NCBI GenBank assembly: GCA_004352715.1
Contig: SCFE01000042.1
Span: 1,623,361-1,687,360, forward strand
DNA: 64,000 bases
Direction: 5' to 3'
DNA from: Hofstenia miamia
Lineage: Eukaryota; Xenacoelomorpha; Acoela
Below, one piece after another: positions 49,370 through 59,865 of the stretch. Position numbers and translations under genes: made by a program. The first letter of the stretch is position 1; every line of letters begins with the position of its first letter. Below the pieces are notes generated by a model. It had not been told where the DNA came from. It made no database searches and saw nothing but the letters and a program-made list of their open reading frames with translations.

Positions 49370-49730
49370 GCTAGACCCTATCATATTTACTAAATATGTT
49401 AATGATCTTTCAAAAAATGTCAATTGCGATATATATCAATATGCTGACGATACCTGTCTCTTATGCAGACATAATAGCCCAATAACTGCTACAAATAACC
49501 TGCAGAAATGTTAGCAGTAATTATGCTTTATGTCTTACAAAATCAATTAACAATGAACATTCAAAAGACCCAATTCATTACATTTGCACCAAAAACTTCA
49601 TTAAAAATTAGTAATGAAGATCAAGCAATTAAGCAATCCCAAGTAGTAGCATATCTTGGTGTAGATATAGATCTAACATTTCAGCAATTCATTAAGAACA
49701 AAATTAGAAATATCCCTAGTTTGAAAACTT
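49370..49730 (+). pseudogene. non-LTR reverse transcriptase fragment
   Basis: Reads LDPIIFTKYVNDLSKNVN, then YQYADDTCLL (catalytic ADD), then after a stop NQLTMNIQKTQFITF and VVAYLGVDIDLTF. These are the RT motifs L.P(I/L)(I/L)F..YVNDL, (Y)ADDT, L..N..KT..(I/M).F and YLGV.ID. It begins immediately at the right end of the MITE, so the MITE may have landed in this element or replaced its 5' part. Confidence 0.75.
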
Positions 49731-49749
49731 GGATAATCTTGGAAAGTTC

Positions 49750-50045
49750 GTAATTAAATCTTGAATCTTTGATTTCTTGCAAAGATCTTCCAAGTTTCTT
49801 AAAAGAACTTGATAAGATATATATTCTTGGATTTCTTGTAAGGATCTTCCAAGTGTCCTAGAAGAACTTGATAAGAAAAATATTCTTGAATTTCTTGCAA
49901 AAATCTTGAAAGTTTCTTAAATAAACTTGATAAGAAATTTATTCTTGGATTTCGCTCAAATTTCTTGAATATTTCTGAAGGGGTGTAAGAAAAAATATTT
50001 TTTTGGATTTTTTTTCAAAAATCTTGAATATTTTTTAAAAAAAAT
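49750..50045. repeat. 59-bp minisatellite, about 4-5 degenerate copies
   Basis: The word AACTTGATAAGA recurs at 49806, 49865 and 49924 with 59-base spacing. Units also hold GATTTCTTGCAAAGATCTTC and AAGTTTCTTA, and decay to the right. It follows the RT fragment, so it could be a LINE 3' tail repeat. Confidence 0.75.
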
Positions 50046-50429
50046 TATTAGAAACAAGAGTTTCTAATTCTAGCACATTATCAGGTAAATGAAATTTCTA
50101 CAGCATATACAAAATATAATATGTATTGAAACTTACAAGTACTGCTTAATATTTCGTATATAGCACAAGTATTGCAATACATATAAGGTCATTAACAGTT
50201 TCTTGTAAGCTTTAAGATTCTTTTAAGCTTTACAAATCATTCACGTTGTACTTATTGAATGGTTTTGTAACTTATGTAAATTGGACAAAGAATAAATAAT
50301 ATGCTAATAAATATTATATATTATTTAAATCAAAATAATGCTGAGAACAGGGCAATAAAAGGAGTGGCGATCACGACATCGAGAACACCCTACTCTGGAT
50401 TCGGCTCTCATTTACATGCGTTTATTTAA

Positions 50430-50660
50430 CCCTTTCGATCCGACTTTTGCACAATTAATTTTCAATCATTTTTTCGGTATCTCCCACTTATTATGACACT
50501 CCTTAACTACCATAAGCAAAATTAAAAATTTTTATAATAGGTACATGTGTTTTTCGACCATGGGGCAAATATGTCCCAGCAGGATTATAAACGTTTAAAA
50601 TTGATTTTAGTATTTGGAAAATGTTCTTGGGACGTATATGTCCCATTAGGACCGAAAGGG
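50430..50660. mobile_element. piggyBac-like MITE
   Basis: Flanked by TTAA at 50426-50429 and 50661-50664. The ends are CCCTTTCGATCC and the inverse of CCCTTTCGGTCC (one mismatch in 12). Inside, ATATGTCCCA occurs twice, at about 50567 and 50637. TTAA duplication with CCC..GGG ends is diagnostic of piggyBac-class elements. Confidence 0.8.
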
Positions 50661-50664
50661 TTAA

Positions 50665-51858
50665 AATGAAATCAAAAGTGATATACACTAGAAATTTTAT
50701 AGAATCATATAGATAACGGTGGATTTGCAGACGTGTTGTTGAACTCAAAATCATTTTGCATGATGTTCTCTAAAATTCCCGCAATTTTGTAAGTTCCAAA
50801 TGCATTGAAATATTCGTGTAGATCAGAATTTCGTAATTATGAACTTTTGCATTATAGAAAAGTGAATAAAGGATAGAAATATATAATTTCGACTATTGAT
50901 GGTGCATAATGAAAACTTTCAGCAGTTCAGAATTGGTCACTAGTTAATTTTCTTGCAAAAACATAATGCTGTTTGGAATGGGAGATCGAAAGTTCTAAAT
51001 TTGTAAAGTTTGAATTTATTTGGAAGATCTAACACTGACCATCAACGTTCAAATGTAAGTTATTAGTGCTTTGTTATGCGTCACATTTATTATTAGCTAA
51101 TTAACTAATTATTTACTGAACTGAAATTCAACTGAATATTATTATTGAAAACTTTAGTTTTTAAATAATTTAGAATTCGCCTTTATTAATGCAACCCAAA
51201 CGGCAAAAAATTGTTTCTTAGCAGTCCCCGAAATGCTTTACTCGTAAATAAATGTGTATTTTTACTTAAGATATTTTATTGTCCTATATTTGTTCTATGA
51301 CAATTTTCATTGCACTATACCGCACCACTACTCAAATATTTTGAATTCTTACTTCCTAGAAGATACCGAATCAGTTTTAAAGTGTCATTTCTACTACTAC
51401 TACAAAATGGAATCTAATAACAAACGTGATGTCAATGCATATTAAAAACATTATTAATAGCAAAATGAAATTTAATTTCAACTCTATAAAGCTTTTTATA
51501 AATCTAATATTTTAAGTAACACATTTATACAAGGACAATTGCACTCCTTCCAATTTCAAAGCCTATTGACTAAAAATCAAATCAACATGATCTTGCTGAT
51601 ATCATTGAATAGAATTAAATTTCACCAAGAGCTAAAATGCAAAGTACATGTAATTAGTTTTTCAAAATGCGACCAATTTCCAACTGAATCAAAAATTTTT
51701 AAGCAGGGAATTTGATAAAAAAAATACTTTTACGATCTCTTACTTCATTCTTTCTGAAATAAAAAATGTTTTTGCTCCACTTTTGCTCCATTGGTACCCA
51801 CTTTAGTAAAATCTTGCCCCATACCCGACCCACTCTCATTTCTTATATTATATATATA
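50665..51858. other. non-coding stretch
   Basis: No gene or repeat recognised. Ends in TATATA before the gap. Confidence 0.4.
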
Positions 51859-52727
51859 NNNNNNNNNNNNNNNNNNNNNNNNNNNNNNNNNNNNNNNNNN
51901 NNNNNNNNNNNNNNNNNNNNNNNNNNNNNNNNNNNNNNNNNNNNNNNNNNNNNNNNNNNNNNNNNNNNNNNNNNNNNNNNNNNNNNNNNNNNNNNNNNNN
52001 NNNNNNNNNNNNNNNNNNNNNNNNNNNNNNNNNNNNNNNNNNNNNNNNNNNNNNNNNNNNNNNNNNNNNNNNNNNNNNNNNNNNNNNNNNNNNNNNNNNN
52101 NNNNNNNNNNNNNNNNNNNNNNNNNNNNNNNNNNNNNNNNNNNNNNNNNNNNNNNNNNNNNNNNNNNNNNNNNNNNNNNNNNNNNNNNNNNNNNNNNNNN
52201 NNNNNNNNNNNNNNNNNNNNNNNNNNNNNNNNNNNNNNNNNNNNNNNNNNNNNNNNNNNNNNNNNNNNNNNNNNNNNNNNNNNNNNNNNNNNNNNNNNNN
52301 NNNNNNNNNNNNNNNNNNNNNNNNNNNNNNNNNNNNNNNNNNNNNNNNNNNNNNNNNNNNNNNNNNNNNNNNNNNNNNNNNNNNNNNNNNNNNNNNNNNN
52401 NNNNNNNNNNNNNNNNNNNNNNNNNNNNNNNNNNNNNNNNNNNNNNNNNNNNNNNNNNNNNNNNNNNNNNNNNNNNNNNNNNNNNNNNNNNNNNNNNNNN
52501 NNNNNNNNNNNNNNNNNNNNNNNNNNNNNNNNNNNNNNNNNNNNNNNNNNNNNNNNNNNNNNNNNNNNNNNNNNNNNNNNNNNNNNNNNNNNNNNNNNNN
52601 NNNNNNNNNNNNNNNNNNNNNNNNNNNNNNNNNNNNNNNNNNNNNNNNNNNNNNNNNNNNNNNNNNNNNNNNNNNNNNNNNNNNNNNNNNNNNNNNNNNN
52701 NNNNNNNNNNNNNNNNNNNNNNNNNNN
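51859..52727. other. assembly gap, 869 N
   Basis: An N-run after an AT tract. A missing DCX2 exon of the plus-strand gene could lie here, but nothing proves it. Confidence 0.9.
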
Positions 52728-55359
52728 AGCTTGCCAAACAATTTTCAAAAATGTTGATAGTAAGTTAAAAAAATTATTTGATATTTTCCCCAGTTACATT
52801 TGAAAGTACAATAATTACATCTAGAGTTCAATTATAGTTTGCTACAAATTAAATAAAACTCTAGTGCTTTGCAATTTTTGAAATTTATAAACATTATTAA
52901 GTGCAAAAGTTTTGTAAAATATTTTTTAATAACGTTTCATCAGTGTCGTAATACCTGAAAGGCATGGATGGTTTAAGCCCTTCTTTTTTTGAAAACAAAT
53001 TATTTCATGTGATGTTATGCAGTTTTAATTGCTTTTTTAAACTTTGCAGTCTTTTTAATAAGTTGTAAAACTAATTTTTAGACAATTGTTATTATTATTG
53101 CTGTACTTTATCAAAATATCAAAAAAAACCTACAAATTTTTATGTTATTAATTCGCAATTGAGATTTCCAAGCAATAATTTGCGGTAGTTTCAAATACCT
53201 CAAGGTTTACAATAAATAAAATGATTCAATTATTCTTTTCATAATCAAGTAAAAGCTATTTCCTGCAAACTGAAATTTTAAGCTATTTCTACAAAACTGC
53301 AAAAGACCAAAGAAACTTGAAGACTATTTCCAAAATTTAGTTGTAAAATATTACAACTCCTGCAAAGTAAGACTTTTGTCATTATCACACCACGTCTTAC
53401 TTTTTACATATTTGAAGAAGGCAACTAGCATTTTAGCCTTTTTTCTGAAAAGGAGCTTGCCAATAGGACAATTCGCTAACCGGAAAACTGAAAATGCAGG
53501 TTTGATTAACAGTCAACATCGAAAATAACTTAGCATGAACGAATTTTTTACTTTTTGATTCATGGCAACTGCTGCAGCATTTTATTGTAACATCGGAAGG
53601 TGCTGGTCTCTAGTATCGGCCATCTTACTAGTTTTTGCGCTCACTATTTATTAAATGTTTGTACATAATGTTAATATTTACTGTATATAAGACATATAAT
53701 CATCTGCAATTGGAGAAATAGTTCATTCGTGTTCTCTTGTTCGGCACATCTCCTTGCGCCAACCATCCGATGCTACATTATAATTAATTAGTCAGAGTTA
53801 CTATTTACAATTATTTATTTTTTGCATATAATATGCGTGCAAAATTAACATAGTGCTGCAAATAAACTTTTTGTGCTAGATTCCCCACTGAATACAATTT
53901 TTTGCAAAAATCGTGTTTTATGAAACGTGTTTGCGTATAGAAGAAAACCTGTTCTCGTTTGGATTTTACATATTATTAAATTGAACAACGAAATAATTCT
54001 GGAAGAAACATGTTAAATATGTAAATTGTAAAGAAACATTTGTGATTGAAAAAATTTACCAGATTAAGCAAGGCTTAAGCATTTTCTAAGTATTTCACTT
54101 AGTGATTGTCTTTATACAACTTGTTGTCCTTTTTAAAACGACAAACCGTTTTCCCAAATGTTAAGCACTTTTCTCCAAATTTGCAAATTGTTGGAGAAGA
54201 TGCGCCCCTAAAATGGTGAAAATTTGTACAAAATTGTATTGCCATGCCTGATGTATTTGAAAACATCAACTATTTTTATGAAAATACCTATTTCTTGAAA
54301 TTTCTTCAAATTACCCTCATAGTTAAGGCTCACATAATCATGACTTTAAAAAAATTCGTATGAAGTTTAATTTTAAACAGCCTGGTGTCCTTTATCTTTT
54401 CAAATATTTTTCAAAGCCTATTGGGAAATCTGGAAATCGTGAGCCATGGACACATATATTGGTGAATGTGCTCGAACGCAATGTTGAAATTTGTACTAAA
54501 GCCTATTGAAGTTTCCACACTATTTTATTTGAAAATTTCAATTTCTTAAAATATATGTCAATACACTTGTATTTTTGAGGTTTAGAGCAAATAGCACTAA
54601 CGCAAAACTTAAGTGCTCCCGTATATGTAGATAAAGATTCCAAACCATTTGAGGCATACTGTTGCAACGTCAGAGGTAGCGACGGCAAAAGCCTCGGGTT
54701 GAAGAATTTGAGCAATGCCATGATCAAGCGTAGTTTTAAAACGTAAATGAAAGAGTAGGTTAACGTTAATATTTATGAACGCTTCAAATTTTTTTTTCAA
54801 GAAATCAAAAAAATATTAAACAATTCCGAAACTGCTTAAGGTTAAGAATGTTAAATTGTTTTATCCGCTCTCACCTAAACATTTTTTTCGAATTTCTAAC
54901 CCATCCCCTGACTGTTTTAAGGGTTTTCATGCCACTGCGTTTCATAAACACAAAACCAGCTTCAATTTTCGTGGAAGTGTTCCTTCAATATTTATGTTAC
55001 ATATGCTATTGGTATATTTTATAACAGTAAAAGTGCATTATATGCTCTGATGTCGTATGATATGTAACATATACAGACAACTATTATTCAAGAACTCAAA
55101 ATACATATTCCCAAAAAGATATTCGAAGCGACTAAATATTGTTTTTCATTTGTTTTTTTCGAAACGAAAAATACTTTCTTTGTAATTAATTGCTTTTTTA
55201 GCAATATGGTGAGTGACACTTAAAAGAATTAAAAATTTAAAAGTATACTTTTTACTTGGTTGTAGAAAACTATATTGTAATCTTGGTTTAGAAACTTTAA
55301 TGTCCTTGATTATTTAAGTTCTTGGTTCTTATTATTAATTACTTCTCCTATATTTATTG
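52728..55359. other. non-coding stretch
   Basis: AT-rich. A TATATAAG-like box at about 53686 precedes a more mixed-composition segment, which might be a solo LTR remnant. I cannot support it further. Confidence 0.4.
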
Positions 55360-55830
55360 CAGAGATGGAACATCGACATTAAACCTTGACCTCTACCTAG
55401 CAAACCTCGATTGTCTGAGTTCGACCTCGACCTCGATTATCCACAATTTAATCGAGGTCGAGGTCAAACATATTGAGCGTGTATTCTCTGCACTCAAGCT
55501 GTTATCAGCAAACAGACGCACCAAAATTTAGGAGAATATTTACACTGTTTTGTTTTTAAAATGCAATAAATTTGCTTGGGATTGTTTTGCTCAAAATTTT
55601 ATATTAGTATTAAATAAATGGTGTTCTTAATTTGTCTTCAGATTCCCTTAACTTTTAACATACGAACACATTCATAAAGAGTAATTTTGAAAGAAATTCA
55701 ATTTATACACATATGTGATAATTATATATGTTGAGAAAATTTAATACATTACAAATAAGATATAAAATTGCGCAATCTGACCTCGACTTTGATGTCGACC
55801 TCGATTACAAACCTTGTGCTCGACGTCAAC
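55360..55830 (+). mobile_element. hAT-like element relic with CGACCTCGA repeats
   Basis: Starts CAGAGATGGAACATCGAC. Words CGACCTCGA and TCGAGGTCGAGGT flank the body on both sides (55424-55466 and 55781-55806). Between them the plus strand reads IERVFSALKLLSANRRTKI and then, past a stop, EN and LFLKCNK. This is the hAT C-terminal dimerisation region (S)ERVFSA...(L)....R.(R)...(E)N...LFL. It is therefore an internally deleted hAT retaining the last part of the transposase. Confidence 0.68.
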
Positions 55831-56439
55831 ATTAAATATTATCTTTGTTTTGTTGAATTTGCAAATCATTGAAACTTACAAAGGTTTCATGGATTCTTTA
55901 AATTTATTAAAATTTGATTCTTCTTTTATTTCTGGATATAGGTTGTTGCATATACCCATTGTAAGATTGGTAAACGATTTTTCTCCTACATTCTTTTTAA
56001 ATTTGATTTTGTTTTATGTTCATTTATGGACATTTTATTAAATTCTAGAAAGGATCTTTCTAAAATAATGAGAAGGAATATAATTTCAATAAGAATTCTT
56101 GTGATTTTCTTGCATTTTTTCTCGATCTTTTTTTACAGCTTGTAGTTTTTGAAATATTTGTTAGTTACATTAGTAAGTAAGAAAAAAGTATACGAAACGT
56201 TTAAGAGATCTTAGTAATGTAATCTTCCCTTTCATTGGTATCATATATTGAATCTTAGCTAATAACATAGATATTTAATCTTATTGGTTTCAAAAATAAT
56301 GTTTTCCTCAACATATTGATTCTAAGAGTTGTACTTTTCCACTTCTTCACTTTATCATAATAAATTAAGTTTTCTCAATATGCACTTTAATCACATTCTG
56401 TTCAAAATTAATTTTTGATATTAATTATATGTTTTTGTA
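55831..56439. other. AT-rich stretch next to an RT relic
   Basis: It may contain the decayed 3' part of the minus-strand RT at 56440-56870. No motif is certain. Confidence 0.35.
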
Positions 56440-56870
56440 ATATCTTAATTTTAAAAATAGAGTTTCATCCTCAAATTGAATCGATTTAACATCAATGAAG
56501 TTAGCAATATCATTTACATAAATTGAATAGCAAGCAGCTGATCCCTGTGTCACTCACTCCATTATTTATCAATGTTTGTTTTGATTATTTACTTTCACGT
56601 ATTGTGAACGTTCAAATATATATGATTTTAGAAATGGGATTGGTGATTGATGAATCATTAAAATTATAAATTTCTCTTAGTTTTCTCATTAGTAAATTAT
56701 GATTAATCGATTTGAAGGTCTTTGATATATCAACTGAAGCAATATACACGTTTTCACCTTTGTTTCATTTTATACGCCATTGATCTATCGCTTCTTTCAA
56801 TTCATGACTTATTGATAGTCCTTTTCTAAAACCAAATTGATCACATAATGGTTGTGCTAATATGTACAGT
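56440..56870 (-). pseudogene. non-LTR reverse transcriptase fragment
   Basis: The minus strand reads QFGFRKGLSISHELKEAIDQ, then VDISKTFKSINHNLLMRKLR, then ERSQYVKVNNQ, GSAACYSIYVNDIANFID and FEDETL. RT motifs are in order: QFGFRKG.S..H.L..., (D).(S)K(A/T)F.S(I).H..L..KL, (R).(Q)YV.(V)N, G(S)...(Y)(S)IYVNDI, and the ADD box degraded to EDE. Several stops lie between the blocks. Confidence 0.7.
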
Positions 56871-57988
56871 GTCTTTTAAGAACTATAGAAGTTCTTTTAA
56901 TTTATTTGTTTTTATGTCTTAGCACATTTACAGAATTTATAAAAGCAACATATTTAAAGTTAAAAGATGTGTAAGTTCAAATTTATGTTAAGGTAATAAT
57001 TCAATTTTGTGTTTCTTTAATAGAATCTTAATTTTCGAATATAACAAGATTCGCAAAATATTCATTTTTTTCTTTGATATTTTTATTGATGTATAACCAT
57101 TTTTTACTCACATGTATTACATCATTGAAAGATCGCTCGAAGAAATCTTTACTCTCATATTCTAATATATTTCATACTCTATTTCTAAATTTCTTGTACT
57201 CATTGAAATTACTGAAGTACTAGTTGAATCTACTTTTACAATATTTTGCATAAAACGTATGCTTTTCCATAATGTTTGGTTGAATGAACTTTTTTTGGTA
57301 TAAATATTTTAACGTAATTAAAAGATCACACAATAGATCATTCAAGACTACCGTTTGATAATTAAATATTTCAGAGGCATCACATATTATCTAATCAATT
57401 AATAGGCAATTCCTGTACCTACCTACGTGAATGGTAGCTACTTCCATGCAAAATATATTTTTTAGATTGTGAATATCATTTATTTTGACTTAAATAGTTT
57501 TTGTCGCATATGATTATATCATCTACATGTATTTTGTTAAATTGTATGCATGTTTTCCCACGTAATATTATTATTGTTTATTTTGCTTGATATGAATGAA
57601 CGTGCATTAGGGTTATGACTTTTTTAACTTTTTTGAAAAATCAAAATGCCTGGTACTTTATATGGTGAATCTTTTTGTTTTATTGAAGAAAATCAAATTT
57701 TTTTATCATTTTGAAAAAAAAACCTTGCGCGAATTTCTTTTTTAAATATTCATAAGCTGAAAATTTATGTGATTTTTTAACAATTTTACGAAATTATGCA
57801 AATATAATGCACCCTTAGTTTCTTCTCTACTGTTTGTTGTAAGGTTCAAGTCTTGAAAACTTTAAAATTTATATCAGTGAACAGCACAGAATTATAAATA
57901 AAAACCATTATTTAACAAAATATATAAAATTTCCTTTGAAACTTCCTTTTTAAAACAAGCATTTTTTTACCTGTTACGGGCTTTTCCC
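56871..57988. other. non-coding stretch
   Basis: Probably further LINE decay to about 57300, then T-rich sequence. Nothing assignable. Confidence 0.35.
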
Positions 57989-58390
57989 CTTTCAGGGGTA
58001 CCCAGTGCAGTACCTGAGGGTATGCACCTGTTTGGCTGGTGAACCCACCTTAAGTGGGTGGAGGTAAGGTCGCCAGCCTCACACTCCAGTGGCATGGGAG
58101 CACTTAAATCATTAGTCACCCAACTAACGTGGAAAATAAATCAGGGGTGTGGAGGCTTGAACCTGTCCAAATCCAGTTCGTAAACCACCGATCTACTCCA
58201 AAATTCATGGAGCTATAGGTCTCCAAAGATAGTCTACCCTATAAAATATAATAATTGATTATAAAAGAAGTGTTAAAATTGATAATTTCTATTGAGCAAT
58301 GTAGTGGAATGAGAAATCATAAACTACATTTTCATATATAACCCTAGCCAATAAGGTTAAAATTCGCGGAGGAATAGGGTTCTAAAATGG
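57989..58390. repeat. duplicated unit, copy 1, with a damaged SINE
   Basis: Direct duplicate of 58564-59019. Compared with copy 2 it lacks about 17 bp inside the tRNA-like head (after TTGAACCT) and a 40-odd-bp segment after AATAATAAACT, and has scattered substitutions. The left edges match at CTTTC(A/G)GGGGTACCC. Confidence 0.85.
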
Positions 58391-58563
58391 GTCAGTTGAT
58401 ATTCTATTACTTATAATAATTGAATATAAGAATAATTGTATATAGCAAAAAGTCATCCAAATATAGTGGATGCACTATTTTTAGACGGCTGTCAGACTAG
58501 AATAATATCAGAAAGCCCTCCAGGAAATTATTTTGTAATGAGCCAAAAAAGACCTTATCAAGN

Positions 58564-58786
58564 CTTTCGGGGGTACCCAGTGCAGTACCCGGGGGTATGC
58601 ATCTGTTTGGCTGGTGAACCCATCTTAAGTGGGTGGAGGTAAGGTCGCCAGCCTCACGCTCCAGTGGCATGGGAGCACTTAAATCGTTAGTCGCCCAACT
58701 AACGTGGAAAATAAATCAGGGCGTGTGAGGCTCGAACCTGGGACCTCTTGGTTCCCAATCCAGCACTTAAACCACCGATCTACTCC
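58564..58786 (-). mobile_element. tRNA-derived SINE
   Basis: Read on the minus strand from 58786: GGAGTAGATCGGTGGTTTAA (A-box region), then GTGCTGGATTGGGAACCAAG (anticodon arm), then GGTCCCAGGTTCGAGCCTC (B-box GGTTCGAGCC at 58738-58729). The order and spacing are those of a tRNA gene with internal RNA polymerase III promoter boxes. The head is followed by about 150 bp of unrelated body with palindromic GGGTAC..GTACCC at its far end. A second damaged copy is at 57989-58197. Repetition and the poorly paired arms argue for a SINE rather than a tRNA gene. Confidence 0.75.
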
Positions 58787-59019
58787 AAAATTCATGGAGC
58801 TATAGGTCTCCAAAGATAATCTACCTAATAAAATATAATAATCGATTATAAAAGAAGTGTTAAAATTGACAATTTCTATTGAGCGATGTAGTGGAATGAG
58901 AAATAATAAACTCGAAAAATAAAAAACAGTTTCACATGGAGCTAGTAATTGTCTACATTTTCATATATAACCCTAGCCAATAAGGTTAAAATTCGCGGAG
59001 CAATAGGGTTCCGAAATGG
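58564..59019. repeat. duplicated unit, copy 2, with an intact tRNA-like SINE head
   Basis: Second copy of the unit, more complete than copy 1. It is preceded by a single N at 58563 and followed by a 157-N gap. The shared sequence continues past the SINE head to TAGGGTTC(C/T)(G/A)AAATGG, so the duplicated unit is larger than the SINE. Confidence 0.85.
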
Positions 59020-59176
59020 NNNNNNNNNNNNNNNNNNNNNNNNNNNNNNNNNNNNNNNNNNNNNNNNNNNNNNNNNNNNNNNNNNNNNNNNNNNNNNNNN
59101 NNNNNNNNNNNNNNNNNNNNNNNNNNNNNNNNNNNNNNNNNNNNNNNNNNNNNNNNNNNNNNNNNNNNNNNNNNNN
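59020..59176. other. assembly gap, 157 N
   Basis: The N-run separates the duplicated unit from the next ORF fragment. It has the same length (157) as the gap at 13805-13961. Confidence 0.9.
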
Positions 59177-59641
59177 AGATGATTTTAAGTTTTTGTTTGA
59201 ACTTTGTGAGGCGTTTATGACTTATAAGCAAACATTAGAATGGCCAACAATTCATTGGAGAAAGCTACCTTCTTTACACAGTGCCAGATGGAATTCTCGT
59301 GCATCTTTTGCATTAATAGCATTCTTTCTCCTTCCCCAATGGAGAGCAGGGCTGGAATCTATCTTTTTTTTATAGCAAATGATTGGGCCAAAGCTTGGTT
59401 TTCCAGTCAGCATTTTGATTTCAATTCGTATGATCTTCTTTTCAATACCATCCAAGCTCAAAAATCTCCAAAGGCACTAAAAACTTTCACAAAATTTTAT
59501 AAAAATGAGCAATCGCGAATTGATATACCTAGGACGAATATCATCACAGAGAGAGGAGTGAAGAAGATGCAAGAAATAGTGCTAAGCAGTAAATCGAATT
59601 CTGATTTAAGTGCAAAATTTGTTGTAACTAACAACTTATAA
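59177..59641 (+). pseudogene. unclassified repeat-type ORF, C-terminal part, one frameshift
   Basis: Plus strand, open from the gap. It reads DDFKFLFELCEAFM, WPTIHWRKLPSLHSARWNSR and ASFALIAFFLLPQWR. Then, after a slip in a T7 run near 59366, IANDWAKAWFSSQHFDF and ends TERGVKKMQEIVLSSKSNS before TAA at 59639. The WRKLP..H.ARWNSRA block is one I associate with multi-copy invertebrate genome proteins, probably mobile-element encoded. The enzyme class is unknown to me. The N-terminus lies in the gap. Confidence 0.5.
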
Positions 59642-59865
59642 CTTTACAATGTTTCACGTTCTTTAAAAATAAATGTATGATTTCATCATTTTTTTATTTA
59701 AACTTTATTCAATTCGCGCAAGGTTTTTTTGAGTGACACCACTAAAAATGGTGGTTTTGTACTTAATTCAATATTATTCATCAAAAAAAACCCAGGCTTT
59801 TAAATTCAGAAAAAGTCATAACCGTAACGTGCATCTTATCTTAAATAGCTTTTATAAAGCACATC

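Noticed and set aside
53640-53780. Solo LTR with TATA box
   Set aside because: TATATAAG-like sequence alone is expected by chance at this AT content. No matching second copy or inverted TG..CA ends were found.
58718-58786. Functional tRNA gene on the minus strand
   Set aside because: A and B boxes are present, but the arms pair poorly, a second damaged copy exists and the sequence continues into a repeat body. A SINE head explains it better.
59240-59641. Independent gene starting with ATG at 59240
   Set aside because: Its first part is out of frame with the conserved-looking block. The start only appears because of the slip near 59366.
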